From Roseomonas xinghualingensis (lineage in GTDB: Bacteria > Pseudomonadota > Alphaproteobacteria > Acetobacterales > Acetobacteraceae), in NCBI RefSeq assembly GCF_025791835.1, contig NZ_JAOXLP010000019.1, positions 18,172 to 82,171 on the forward strand: a DNA stretch of 64,000 nt, read 5' to 3'. Positions 1-8,369 of this stretch are shown here, one piece after another (position 1 is the stretch's first letter; every line of letters starts with the position of its first letter). The notes beneath the pieces were generated by a model, which did not search any database, was not told the origin of the DNA, and worked only from the letters and a program-made list of their open reading frames with translations. The translations under genes were made by a program, and so were the position numbers.

Positions 1-942
1 GAGGGCAATGCCCGCCGCAACATCGTGTTGATGGGCCATCGCGACACTGTCTTCCCCAAGGGGGAGCCGGAGCGCCGCCCCTTCCGTGTGGAGAACGGCA
101 TCGCCTATGGCCCCGGTGTCTGCGACATGAAGGCCGGGCTGGTGATGAACATGTTCGTCATGGCAGCCTTCAAGGCCGCTGGCGGCGCCCCTGGCCCGCT
201 GGTCGGGCTTTTCACGGGCGATGAGGAGATCGGTTCCCCCGAGGGCCGCCCGGTGATCGAGTCCGAGGCCCGCCGCGCGCGCGTCGTCTTCAACTCCGAG
301 CCGGGCCGCGCCAATGGTGGGGTGGTGACGGGGCGCAAGGGCGGCGTCTTCATGGTGGTGGACATCGAGGGCCGCGCCGCGCATTCCGGCGGCAATTTCG
401 AAGCCGGTATCAGCGCCATTGGCGAGCTGGCGCAGAAGGTCACCGCCATCCATGCGCTCACCGACCTGAATCGCGGCATCACGTTGAATGTCGGGCTGGT
501 CAGCGGCGGCCAGAGCGTGAACACGGTCGCCCCCTACGCCCAGCTGCAGATCGACCTGCGCTATGTCGAGCCCGCCGACCGCGAAGAGGTGATGGGCAAG
601 ATCCACGCGATCGTCGAGCGCTCCTATGTTCCTGGCACCCGCGCCACGCTGACGGTACGTGGCGAGTTCCTGCCCCTGACCCAGACGCCCGCCGCGGCCA
701 AGGTCTTCAAGATGTACCAGGCGGCGGCGGCTGAGAGCGGCCTCTCCATCACCGGCGAGTTCTCCGGCGGCTGCGCGGATAGCGGGTTCACTGCGGCGGT
801 CGGTGCCCCGACCCTCTGCTCCGTGGGCCCGGTGGGCGGCAAGGCGCACAGCCCTGAGGAGTACATGGAGGTCGGGACCATGGTGCCCCGCGCCCAGGCG
901 CTGGCGCGCGCCATCCTCCGGCTGGACCAGGCGGGGCTGTAA
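1..942 (+). CDS. M20 family metallopeptidase, CPG2/ArgE-like, 5' end outside window
   Basis: Zinc-dependent amidohydrolase of the M20 family (glutamate carboxypeptidase / acetylornithine deacetylase group), expected to cleave an N-acyl or peptide bond of an amino-acid derivative. The reading frame is open from base 1, so the N-terminus lies upstream; only the last 313 residues are present. Visible metal-site motifs are GHRDTVFP, YGPGVCDMKAG and the DEEIGSPEG segment with the catalytic Glu. The dimerisation domain follows (AAHSGGNFEAGISAI) and the C-terminal AHSPEEYMEV ligand region closes the fold. The protein resembles the other CPG2-like gene at 15893-17056. It sits just upstream of a small membrane ORF and diaminopropionate ammonia-lyase, so it may feed amino acids to that enzyme (inference). 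The substrate cannot be read from the sequence. Confidence 0.9.
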   Translation, partial: EGNARRNIVLMGHRDTVFPKGEPERRPFRVENGIAYGPGVCDMKAGLVMNMFVMAAFKAAGGAPGPLVGLFTGDEEIGSPEGRPVIESEARRARVVFNSEPGRANGGVVTGRKGGVFMVVDIEGRAAHSGGNFEAGISAIGELAQKVTAIHALTDLNRGITLNVGLVSGGQSVNTVAPYAQLQIDLRYVEPADREEVMGKIHAIVERSYVPGTRATLTVRGEFLPLTQTPAAAKVFKMYQAAAAESGLSITGEFSGGCADSGFTAAVGAPTLCSVGPVGGKAHSPEEYMEVGTMVPRAQALARAILRLDQAGL

Positions 943-957
943 GCCACGCCCAGGTCC

Positions 958-1242
958 ATCAAGGCGGGGCTGCGGGGCCTGGCGGTCCCGCTGCTCCTGC
1001 TCTCGGCGGTTGGGGAGGGGCCTTCCCGCGCCTGCGCGGCGCCAGTCGCGCAGGAACAGCCGGACCCGCCCCGCCGTAGCTGCGCCGGTAGTCAGGAGAT
1101 GGTGGCCTTCGGCCGGATGCTGCTCGATTACGGCATCGAGACGCTGAAATACGGCATCGGCATCATCCTGGTCTTCCTTGGCCTGGTGGTCATGGCGGTG
1201 GGCTACCTACTGATGCTGATCGACCTGCTCTTCTGCCGGTAA
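958..1242 (+). CDS. Small membrane protein, start codon uncertain
   Basis: An open frame directly follows the M20 stop and ends at 1242. Read from codon 958 (ATC) it encodes a convincing signal peptide (KAGLRGLAVPLLLLSAVG, then an Ala-rich cleavage region), a short Pro-rich linker and a C-terminal transmembrane helix (GIGIILVFLGLVVMAVGYLL), about 94 residues. No ATG, GTG or TTG lies near the natural N-terminus. The first ATG, at 1099, would leave only a 47-residue single-helix peptide. Translation may use a non-canonical ATC preceded by an AGG, or a base may be wrong. No family is recognised. It lies 44 bp before the ammonia-lyase start chosen here (8 bp before the alternative TTG) and is probably in the same transcript. 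Confidence 0.45.
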   Translation: MKAGLRGLAVPLLLLSAVGEGPSRACAAPVAQEQPDPPRRSCAGSQEMVAFGRMLLDYGIETLKYGIGIILVFLGLVVMAVGYLLMLIDLLFCR

Positions 1243-1286
1243 CGGCCGGATTGCCCACCGGCACGGGGCGTGGCCATCTGCGGCAC

Positions 1287-2519
1287 ATGATCGGCCATCC
1301 TTTCCGCCTCTTCCCCAATCCCCGCCATGGTGTGCCCGGCGTCGTCGTGCTGCCCGAGGGTGGCTGGCGGCGGGCGCGCGATGCCATCACCGCCTGGCCC
1401 GGCTATGCTCCCACGCCGCTGCTGCCGTTGGAGGATGTGGCCGGGGCGCTCGGGCTGGCCTCCGTGCACTACAAGGACGAGGCGGCGCGCTTCGGCCTTG
1501 GCTCCTTCAAGGCGCTAGGCGGGGCACATGCCGTCTCCCGCGCGGTGGCGCAGGAGCTGGCCCGGCGCGGCATCGCCACCAACGCCACGCCCACCGATCT
1601 GGAATCCGGCCGCTACGCCGCTGCCACCGCCGGCATCACCGTCACCTGTGCCACGGACGGCAATCATGGCCGCAGCGTTGCCTGGGGCGCCCGGCGCTTC
1701 GGCGCGCGCTGCGTGATCTTCGTGCATCCCGGCGTCACCCAGGGCCGCCGTGACGCGATCGCAGCCTTTGGTGCCGAGGTGCGTGAGGTTCCGGGGAACT
1801 ATGACGATTCCGTTCGGGCCTCTGAGGTTGCCGCGCGGGATGGTGGCTGGCTGCTCGTCTCCGACACCTCCTGGCCCGGCTATACGGAAGTGCCGCGTGA
1901 GGTGATGCAGGGCTACCGCCTGATGGCCGAGGAGGCGCTGGACGCCATGCCGGCGCCACCGAGCCATGTCTTCATCCAGGGTGGGGTCGGCGGCGTTGCC
2001 GCAGCCGTTTCGGTGGCGCTGCGGGCCCGGCATGGCAGCAGCCCGCGGCTGGTGGTGGTGGAGCCCGACCGCGCCGCCTGCCTGCTGGCCAGCGCCGAGG
2101 CCGGTGCCCTCACCACCGTTCCCGGGGAGCTGGACACGGTCATGGCTGGCCTCGCCTGCGGAGAGCCGAGCCTGTTGGCCTGGCAGGAGCTGGAACGCGC
2201 CGCCTTCGCCTTTATGGCCATTCCGGATTCGTCCGCAATTGCAGCCATGCGCCTGCTTGCCCAGCGCGAGGCATCCATACGGGCAGGGGAGAGCGGGGTG
2301 GCCGGCCTCGCCGCGCTGGTGCTCGCCGCGCATGATCCTGCCGCGCGGGCCGGGCTGGGCCTGGAAAAGGAGAGCAGAATCCTGCTCTTCGGGACGGAAG
2401 GGGCTACCGATCCGGACCTTTATGATCGGCTCGTGAGCGCCCAGGACGTTGACATGGGGCCCTTCACACCCCTTCTTGAGATGAAGAACTACAACATGCC
2501 GAGAACGCCCCTTAAATGA
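1287..2519 (+). CDS. dpaL: Diaminopropionate ammonia-lyase
   Basis: PLP-dependent fold-type II lyase converting 2,3-diaminopropionate to pyruvate and two ammonia. The PLP lysine motif GLGSFKALGG is present (Lys about residue 75 from the chosen start). Also seen are TDGNHGRSVAWGAR, which binds the cofactor phosphate/substrate region, and the C-terminal LLFGTEGATDPDLYD signature typical of DpaL. Length (410 aa) fits the family. The frame can also start at TTG 1251. The ATG at 1287 was preferred because it gives an N-terminus of normal family length. The stop overlaps the start of the Bug receptor (ATGA at 2516-2519), so the two are translationally coupled and probably act on the same nutrient (inference). 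Confidence 0.88.
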   Translation: MIGHPFRLFPNPRHGVPGVVVLPEGGWRRARDAITAWPGYAPTPLLPLEDVAGALGLASVHYKDEAARFGLGSFKALGGAHAVSRAVAQELARRGIATNATPTDLESGRYAAATAGITVTCATDGNHGRSVAWGARRFGARCVIFVHPGVTQGRRDAIAAFGAEVREVPGNYDDSVRASEVAARDGGWLLVSDTSWPGYTEVPREVMQGYRLMAEEALDAMPAPPSHVFIQGGVGGVAAAVSVALRARHGSSPRLVVVEPDRAACLLASAEAGALTTVPGELDTVMAGLACGEPSLLAWQELERAAFAFMAIPDSSAIAAMRLLAQREASIRAGESGVAGLAALVLAAHDPAARAGLGLEKESRILLFGTEGATDPDLYDRLVSAQDVDMGPFTPLLEMKNYNMPRTPLK

Positions 2520-3502
2520 TCCTGCGTCGTCATCTGATCGCGGGCGCTGCGGGCCTTGCCGCTGCCCCGCTCGCTGCTCCCGCCGTCCGGGCTCAGACCC
2601 GCTGGCCCACGGCCCCTGTACGCTTCGTCGTCCCTTTCGCGGCTGGCGGTCCGACCGATGTGCCCGCGCGCCTCATCGCCGATGAGCTCTCCAAGATGCT
2701 GCCGCAGCGCGTGATCGTGGAGAACCGCACGGGCGCTGGCGTTGTCGTCGGCTCCGATGTTGTGGCGAAGGCTCCGAAGGACGGCCAGACCCTTCTCTAC
2801 ACCACGATCGCCCATGCGGCCCTGCGCCCGATCTTCCCGAATCTGCCCTTCGATCCGATCGCGGACTTCACCCCTGTCGCGCTCACCGGCGTCATCCCGA
2901 TGCTGATGATGGTGAACAAGGATCTTCCGGTGAACTCGCTGCCGGAGTTGATCGAGCTTTTCAAGAAGAACCCGGGCAAGTACGACTACGCCTCCACCGG
3001 CAACGGCGCCGCGCTGCATCTGGCGAGCGAGCTGTTCCTGAAGCAGGCTGGTGGCCTCAAGGTGAACCACGTCCCCTATCGCGGCTCGGCCGCCGCCATG
3101 CCGGACCTGCTGAACGGCACCGTGGTCATGATGCTGGACGTCGCCAACTCGGCGCTGCCTTTCGTGACGCGCGGCGAGGTGAAGGGCTTGGCCATCTCCG
3201 GCATGAACCGCCTGCCGCAGGTTCCGAACATCCCCACCTTCAACGAGGCGGGCGTGCCCGGCTATGAGGCCTATACCTGGCACATGGTGCTGGCCCCCTC
3301 GGGCACGCCGGAGCCCATCGTCAATGCGGTGAACGAGGCGGTGAACAAGGTGATGGCGATGGAGAGCGTGAAGGAGCGCCTCTCCGCCCTCACCATGGAA
3401 ACCCGCTCCAACACCACACCGGCCACGACCAAGAAGTGGCTGGGCGACGAGATCGTCAAGTGGGAGGCGATCATCCGCGAGGCGGGCATCGCAGCCAACT
3501 GA
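2516..3502 (+). CDS. Bug/TctC family periplasmic binding receptor
   Basis: Periplasmic substrate-binding protein of the tripartite tricarboxylate transporter (Bug) family, about 328 residues. A Tat-like or Sec signal is visible (ILRRHLIAGAAGLAAAP, cleavage near AVRAQ). Family hallmarks are VRFVVPFAAGGPTD near residue 45, VENRTGAGVVVGSD and VPYRGSAAAMPDLLNG. No TctA or TctB membrane subunits are adjacent, which is usual for expanded Bug families. The start overlaps the stop of dpaL by 4 bp, so the ligand may be related to the diaminopropionate pathway (inference). A strong hairpin with a T-run follows the stop. Confidence 0.88.
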   Translation: MILRRHLIAGAAGLAAAPLAAPAVRAQTRWPTAPVRFVVPFAAGGPTDVPARLIADELSKMLPQRVIVENRTGAGVVVGSDVVAKAPKDGQTLLYTTIAHAALRPIFPNLPFDPIADFTPVALTGVIPMLMMVNKDLPVNSLPELIELFKKNPGKYDYASTGNGAALHLASELFLKQAGGLKVNHVPYRGSAAAMPDLLNGTVVMMLDVANSALPFVTRGEVKGLAISGMNRLPQVPNIPTFNEAGVPGYEAYTWHMVLAPSGTPEPIVNAVNEAVNKVMAMESVKERLSALTMETRSNTTPATTKKWLGDEIVKWEAIIREAGIAAN

Positions 3503-3524
3503 TCAGGCAGGCTTCCTGAATGAG

Positions 3525-3553
3525 CGGCGGGGGAGGCATCCCCCGCCGTTTTT
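3525..3553 (+). terminator. Rho-independent terminator after dpaL-Bug operon
   Basis: A 9-bp perfect GC stem (CGGCGGGGG, 3525-3533, pairing with 3540-3548) has a 6-nt loop and is followed by TTTTT at 3549-3553. It lies 22 bp after the Bug receptor stop. Confidence 0.85.
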
Positions 3554-3631
3554 CGTTCTGGCACCGCTTGGTCCGGTTCCGGGGACCGGGGAGCCGCAGG
3601 CTCCCCGGGGTGGCGAAGGCTAAAGGCTAGC

Positions 3632-5059
3632 TCAAACCCCCTGACCCATCGCCTTGATCGGCGGCGACAGGTCCTTCGGAAGCGGCGACTGGTAAGGCTG
3701 CCCGCCCGTCCGCTCCTTGAATTCCGCCTTGGCTCGCTCGATCAGCTTGGGATCGCGCAGCGCGTCCACGGCGGTGCCGGCCATTACCTTCGCCACATGC
3801 ACCATGCCCTTATGAGCGGCCGGCGACTTGCCCTGGGCGGTCAGCTGCCAGGAATGGAAGGGCGTGCCGATCGCGCATGTGGCGCCGCGCGCCTGCACGG
3901 TGGGAACGGCCCAGGAGACGTCGCCCACATCGGTGGAGCCGACGCCGCCCTCGCCCCTGTTCTCCAGCGGCACGATGATGTCGCAGAGGGTCTTACCCTT
4001 CTCGACCTTCAGCCCGTGGCGGCGATGGGCCGCGGCGATATCCTGCTCCGTCAGCGTCGCCTGGATCTGCGCGGCGTATTCACGGTCCGCATCATCCCAG
4101 TGGGGCGGGCCGAGGCGCAGGAAGTTGTCGTACATCGCCTTCTCCAGCGGCGCGTTGCCGAGGAGGTTGGACACGGCGCTGACCACATTCGTCTCGACGC
4201 GCGTCTCGGTCATCAGCGCGGCGCCCTCGGCGATCTTCTTCACGCGGCCGACGAGCATGTTCAGCTCCGGCAGGTCACGCGCGCGGATCAGGTAGCGCAC
4301 CTTCGCGCGGGACTGCACGACATTCGGCGCGATGCCACCGCCATCGAGCATGGCGTAATGGATGCGCGCATGGTCGGGCATATGCTCGCGCATGTAGTTC
4401 ACGCCGACATTCATCAGCTCCACGGCATCCAGCGCGGAGCGGCCCAGCTCCGGCGCGGCGGCGGCGTGGGAAGCGCGGCCATGGAAGGTGAAGTCGATGC
4501 GGGTGTTCGCCAGCGATACCGCCTCATTCACGCCGGAGAAGGAAGCCGGGTGCCAGGAGATGGCGATGTCCACGTCGTCGAAGATGCCGTCGCGCGCCAT
4601 GAAGCCCTTGGCGGCGCCGCCCTCCTCGGCGGGGCAGCCATAGTAGCGCACGCGGCCGGGAATGTTGTTTGCCTTCAGCCAGTCCTTCACAGCGGCCGCG
4701 GCGAGGAGGGCTGCGGCTCCAAGCAGGTTGTGGCCGCAGCCATGGCCATGGCCACCGGCTTCCACTTCCTTGTGCTCGGCGATGCCGGCCACCTGGGAAA
4801 GGCCCGGAAGTGCGTCATACTCGCCGAGGATCGCGATGACCGGGCCGCCCTCGCCATATTCACCCATTACGGCGGTCGGGATGCCGGCGAGGTCCTTCTC
4901 GATCCGGAAGCCCTCCTTCTCCATCATCGCCAGGTGCTCGGCCACCGAACGGTGTTCGGTATAGGCGATCTCCGGCATCTCCCAGACGCGGTCGCTGAAG
5001 GCTGCGTAGTCCTCTTTCCGCTCGTCCACCGCGCGCCAGACGCGTTCGTCGTTCTGCAT
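3632..5059 (-). CDS. M20 amidohydrolase, AbgB-like (p-aminobenzoyl-glutamate hydrolase type)
   Basis: Metal-dependent amidohydrolase of the M20D group, 475 aa, closest in layout to AbgB, the subunit B of p-aminobenzoyl-glutamate hydrolase. Recognisable parts are the N-terminal WEMPEIAYTEHRSVAEHLA segment typical of this group, the GHGHGCGHNLLGAAAL metal motif, YGCPAEEGGAAKGFM, which carries the catalytic Glu, the FHGRASHAAAAPELGRSA dimerisation signature and a C-terminal AHKGM motif that supplies the last ligand. The true substrate may be another acyl-amino acid. It lies 12 bp downstream of an ABC solute-binding protein on the same strand, so import and hydrolysis of one compound are plausible. 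Confidence 0.87.
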   Translation of the reverse strand: MQNDERVWRAVDERKEDYAAFSDRVWEMPEIAYTEHRSVAEHLAMMEKEGFRIEKDLAGIPTAVMGEYGEGGPVIAILGEYDALPGLSQVAGIAEHKEVEAGGHGHGCGHNLLGAAALLAAAAVKDWLKANNIPGRVRYYGCPAEEGGAAKGFMARDGIFDDVDIAISWHPASFSGVNEAVSLANTRIDFTFHGRASHAAAAPELGRSALDAVELMNVGVNYMREHMPDHARIHYAMLDGGGIAPNVVQSRAKVRYLIRARDLPELNMLVGRVKKIAEGAALMTETRVETNVVSAVSNLLGNAPLEKAMYDNFLRLGPPHWDDADREYAAQIQATLTEQDIAAAHRRHGLKVEKGKTLCDIIVPLENRGEGGVGSTDVGDVSWAVPTVQARGATCAIGTPFHSWQLTAQGKSPAAHKGMVHVAKVMAGTAVDALRDPKLIERAKAEFKERTGGQPYQSPLPKDLSPPIKAMGQGV

Positions 5060-5071
5060 GGTTCCAGTTCC

Positions 5072-6328
5072 TCAGTCGGTCCCAAGGCGGGCGCGTGGCT
5101 TTGCCACGGCGGCAACCTCAGGGTGGATGGTGACGAGCCGACCGTCCTGCCATTGCATCAACCAGGGGCAGGCGCGGGTGTTCTGGCCCCGCTCATCAAA
5201 GGCGGCGCCCCAGCCGGTGGGGGTAGCGCCCTTCGCCAGATCGGTCGCGAGCATGGCAGCGCGGAGCTTTTCCTTCTCAGCGCTGCCAGCGCGCTGGATA
5301 GCGTCGAAGGCAACATGTGCGCCGAAATGGTTCGCCAGGCTGAGGCCGCAGCGCGGGTCGGAACCGTAGCGGCGCTTATAGGCCTCGGCGAAGGCGGCAT
5401 TGCCCGGGGCTATGCGGTCAGAGATGGCGAACTGGGTGAAACCGATGTCCATCACGCCATCCATCGACGGGCCGACGGAGCGAGCGGTGTCGCTCAGGCT
5501 GTAACCGGCGCCGCTGCCGATGATCATGCGCGGGCGCCAGCCCGCCTCCCGCAGGTTGCGGAAGAGGAGGATCACGTCATTCTGGTTCGCCGCGTGAAGC
5601 AGTACATTGACCGAGGCCTCGCGCAGCCGCTGCACGGCCGGGGTAAGGTCGGCGCTGCGCGCCGGATAGCCGATCCGCTCGGCCACCTGAATGTTCGCCT
5701 CCCGCAGGCGCGCGACCTGCAGTTCGGCGAGCGAGTTGCCATAGAGCCCGTCCTCATGCAGCAGCCCCACGCGAAGAGCGCTGCGGGGAAGCTCCAGCAA
5801 TGGCGGCAGCACCTCGGCCACCGCCCGCGCCGCCACCCGGGCGAAGTCGCTGGCCTGCGGGCAGGTGCGGAACACGTTGCGGAAGCCACGCTCCATGATC
5901 CCGTCGGCGATCGCGCACAGCTCGAAGAAGGGAATGCCCTGCGCATCGCTGAGCTGAGTGGCGGCGAAGGAGACGGGCGAGGAATAGCTGCCGAAGAGGA
6001 AGGCGGCGCGTTCCTGCCCCATCAGCCGGCGCGTCTCGGCCACGGCCGCAGCTTCGTCGGGTGCATCCGCGCGCAACAGGCGGATGGGGCGGGAGAGGAG
6101 GCCGCCGGCGGCGTTGCGCTCCTCCACCGCCATTTCCAGTCCCCGGAAGGATTCGTCGCCCAGCAGGCCGGCGCTGCCCGTGAGGGGATAGATTGCCCCG
6201 ACGCGCCATTCCGCCGCGGCGGGGGCAGGGCCAGTGGCCCCTCCCGGCACCTGGGCACCAAGGCCACGGGGCAGCAGGCCTAGGGCAAGGGCCGCGAGAA
6301 GGCTGCGGCGCGACGCGGCCGGACGCAT
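5072..6328 (-). CDS. ABC transporter substrate-binding protein, branched-chain amino acid/amide type
   Basis: Periplasmic binding protein of the Leu/Ile/Val-binding (peripla_BP_6) class, 418 aa. The start at 6328 was chosen because it opens a signal peptide with twin arginines (RRSLLAALALGLLPRG, cleavage near GLGAQ) and is preceded by a GA-rich ribosome site. The open frame extends 12 codons further upstream without support. Domain features are WRVGAIYPLTGSAGLLGDES at the mature N-terminus, the LRADAPDEAAAVAETRRLM segment and FLFGSYSSPVSFAATQ. No permease or ATPase genes are adjacent. The only liv-like permeases in the window are 56 kb away and lack a binding protein of their own. It is paired with the AbgB-like hydrolase. 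Confidence 0.85.
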   Translation of the reverse strand: MRPAASRRSLLAALALGLLPRGLGAQVPGGATGPAPAAAEWRVGAIYPLTGSAGLLGDESFRGLEMAVEERNAAGGLLSRPIRLLRADAPDEAAAVAETRRLMGQERAAFLFGSYSSPVSFAATQLSDAQGIPFFELCAIADGIMERGFRNVFRTCPQASDFARVAARAVAEVLPPLLELPRSALRVGLLHEDGLYGNSLAELQVARLREANIQVAERIGYPARSADLTPAVQRLREASVNVLLHAANQNDVILLFRNLREAGWRPRMIIGSGAGYSLSDTARSVGPSMDGVMDIGFTQFAISDRIAPGNAAFAEAYKRRYGSDPRCGLSLANHFGAHVAFDAIQRAGSAEKEKLRAAMLATDLAKGATPTGWGAAFDERGQNTRACPWLMQWQDGRLVTIHPEVAAVAKPRARLGTD

Positions 6329-6483
6329 CGTCCTTCGATCCTCTCGCGTTCCATGGATGCTCAATCGTCGCCGCTGGGGCGTTCTGGCGCAAGGCCATCA
6401 GGTGGTCGTTCTTCACTGTGCCATGCTTGACGGCGGCTGCCCTGCCGACGACCTTCCGGCCTCCTGCCTGGAGGACGCCCCGC

Positions 6484-7488
6484 ATGCCCAGCCTGCCCGA
6501 GACGATGACCTACATGGCCCATGGCGAGGGCGGCGGGGCCGAGGTGCTGGTTCCGGCAACGGGTCCCCTCCCGCGCCCGGCCGATGACGAGGTGTTGATC
6601 CGGGTTATGGCTGCAGGGGTGAACCGGCCGGATGTCCAGCAGCGCAAGGGGCTCTACCCGCCGCCCAAGGGTGCCAGCCCCATCATCGGCCTTGAGGTGG
6701 CCGGTGAGGTCGTGGCGGCCGGACGGGACGTCAGCCGCTTCCGGGTGGGGGATCGCGTCTGTGCCCTGACCAATGGTGGCGGCTATGCCGAATTCGCCGC
6801 TGCACCCGAGGCGCAGTGCCTGCCCTGGCCAGAGGGTTATGACGCTGTCCACGCCGCCGCCGTGCCCGAGACCTTCTTCACCGTCTGGGCGAATCTCTTC
6901 GGCCACGGCCGGCTGGCGAGGGGCGAGGTGATGCTGGTGCATGGCGGCACCTCGGGCATCGGCTCCACCGCCCTGCAACTGGCCCGTGAGTTCGGGGCAC
7001 GTCCCTTCGCCACCGCGGGCAGCCCCGAAAAGGTCGCCGCCTGCCTCGAATTCGGGGCGGAGGAGGCCTTCGACTACAAGACCCAGGACTTCGCCGAGGA
7101 AATGAAGCGTGTCACGGGCGGGAAGGGGGCCAATGTGGTCCTCGACATGATCGGCGCCTCCTACTTCCAGAAGAACCTGCGTGTCCTGGGTACGGATGGG
7201 CGTCTGGTCATCATCGCGCTGATGGGCGGCCATGAGGTGGAGAAGGCCGATATCCGCCCGATCATGCTCAAGCGGCTGGTCGTGACCGGCAGCACGATGC
7301 GGCCTCGCACCACCGCCGAGAAGGGCGCCATCGCCCGCGAGCTGGAGGAAAAGGTCTGGCCCGTGCTGTCCGCCGGGCGCTGCGGGCCGCGCATCCACGC
7401 GACCTTCCCCCTGCGAGAGGCCGCCGAGGCACACCGGCTGATGGAAAGCAGCACCCATATTGGCAAGATTGTGCTGACCGTCGCCTGA
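6484..7488 (+). CDS. NAD(P)H:quinone oxidoreductase, PIG3/QOR-like MDR family
   Basis: Zinc-free medium-chain dehydrogenase/reductase, 334 aa, expected to reduce quinones or enals with NADPH. The N-terminal GroES-like domain contains GVNRPDVQQRKGLYPPPKG, a strong hallmark of the p53-inducible PIG3-type subfamily. The Rossmann domain carries HGGTSGIGSTALQLARE (nucleotide-binding AxxGxxG type). The frame is open far upstream (to 6193), but that part is antisense to the binding-protein signal region. ATG 6484 gives the family-length N-terminus. Followed 10 bp later by a DMT transporter. Confidence 0.88.
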   Translation: MPSLPETMTYMAHGEGGGAEVLVPATGPLPRPADDEVLIRVMAAGVNRPDVQQRKGLYPPPKGASPIIGLEVAGEVVAAGRDVSRFRVGDRVCALTNGGGYAEFAAAPEAQCLPWPEGYDAVHAAAVPETFFTVWANLFGHGRLARGEVMLVHGGTSGIGSTALQLAREFGARPFATAGSPEKVAACLEFGAEEAFDYKTQDFAEEMKRVTGGKGANVVLDMIGASYFQKNLRVLGTDGRLVIIALMGGHEVEKADIRPIMLKRLVVTGSTMRPRTTAEKGAIARELEEKVWPVLSAGRCGPRIHATFPLREAAEAHRLMESSTHIGKIVLTVA

Positions 7489-7498
7489 CGAGCCACGG

Positions 7499-8359
7499 GT
7501 GAATCCGCGCGACCTGCGGCTGCTGCTGCTTGCCGTCGTCCTCTTCGGCGGCGCCTGGCCTATCACCAAGGACGCGTTGCGCGAGGCGACGCCAGTCTGG
7601 TTCGCAGTCAGCCGTGCCGGGCTGGCGGCGCTGGCCACCGCCGCCGCACTGGCTCTCATGGGGCGGCTGCACTGGCCGGGGCGGCGGGACTGGCCTGTCG
7701 TGGTGGCGGTGGGTCTGCTGCAACTCGGCACGTTTTTCGCCCTTTCGCATCTGGCGCTGGCGATCCTGTCCTCCGGGCGCATCGCCGTGCTGTCCAATGT
7801 GACGATTTACTGGCTTGTCCCGCTTTCCGTGCTGGTGCTGGGGGAAAAGGTCTCGGCAATGCGCTGGGCCGCCGCCGGGCTGGGGCTGGCCGGGGCGGCG
7901 GTGCTGATGGGGCCCTGGGCGATCGACTGGTCGCACGAGGGCGTCGTTTTCGCCCATGGGCTGCTGTTGCTGGCGGCGCTCGCCTGGAGCATCGCCATCG
8001 TTGTCACCCGGCGGCTGCCGCCTTCGCGGCCGATGCTGGAGATGCTGCCCTTCTGCTTCGGTATCGGCACGCTCGTGCTGGTGCCGCTCGCCCTGTGGCG
8101 GGAACCAGGTGGCGGGATCGGCTCCGGCGCCTGGATGCATGCCGCCTTCATGGGCTGTATCGCGGCGCCGATCGGGACATGGAGCGTGATCGAGGCCGGG
8201 CGGCGGCTTCCCTCCACTGTCGCCTCTGTGGGCTTCATGCTGGTACCCGTGTTCGGTGTCACCCTGGGTGCCTTCTGGCTCGGAGAGCATGTGGGATGGG
8301 ATGTGTGGGCTGGAGGCGCGCTGATCGCCGCCAGCATGGTGCTGGCCGTGCGCGGATAA
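7499..8359 (+). CDS. DMT superfamily transporter (EamA/RhaT type)
   Basis: Inner-membrane drug/metabolite transporter, 286 aa, with about ten hydrophobic helices arranged as two EamA repeats. The first repeat opens with LLLLAVVLFGGAWPITKDAL and the second covers roughly residues 150-280, ending in LGEHVGWDVWAGGALIAASM. The start is GTG. Substrate unknown; members export amino acids or metabolites. It is co-directional with the quinone reductase (10 bp) and with the esterase (10 bp), so the three may form one operon. Confidence 0.85.
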   Translation: MNPRDLRLLLLAVVLFGGAWPITKDALREATPVWFAVSRAGLAALATAAALALMGRLHWPGRRDWPVVVAVGLLQLGTFFALSHLALAILSSGRIAVLSNVTIYWLVPLSVLVLGEKVSAMRWAAAGLGLAGAAVLMGPWAIDWSHEGVVFAHGLLLLAALAWSIAIVVTRRLPPSRPMLEMLPFCFGIGTLVLVPLALWREPGGGIGSGAWMHAAFMGCIAAPIGTWSVIEAGRRLPSTVASVGFMLVPVFGVTLGAFWLGEHVGWDVWAGGALIAASMVLAVRG

Positions 8360-8369
8360 GGGCGAGGCA

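Noticed and set aside
3797..6283. 828-codon open frame opposite the AbgB-like and ABC receptor genes
   Set aside because: Its translation is His/Arg/Gly-rich with no domain and it is fully antisense to two clear genes; it is a frame shadow of GC-rich DNA.
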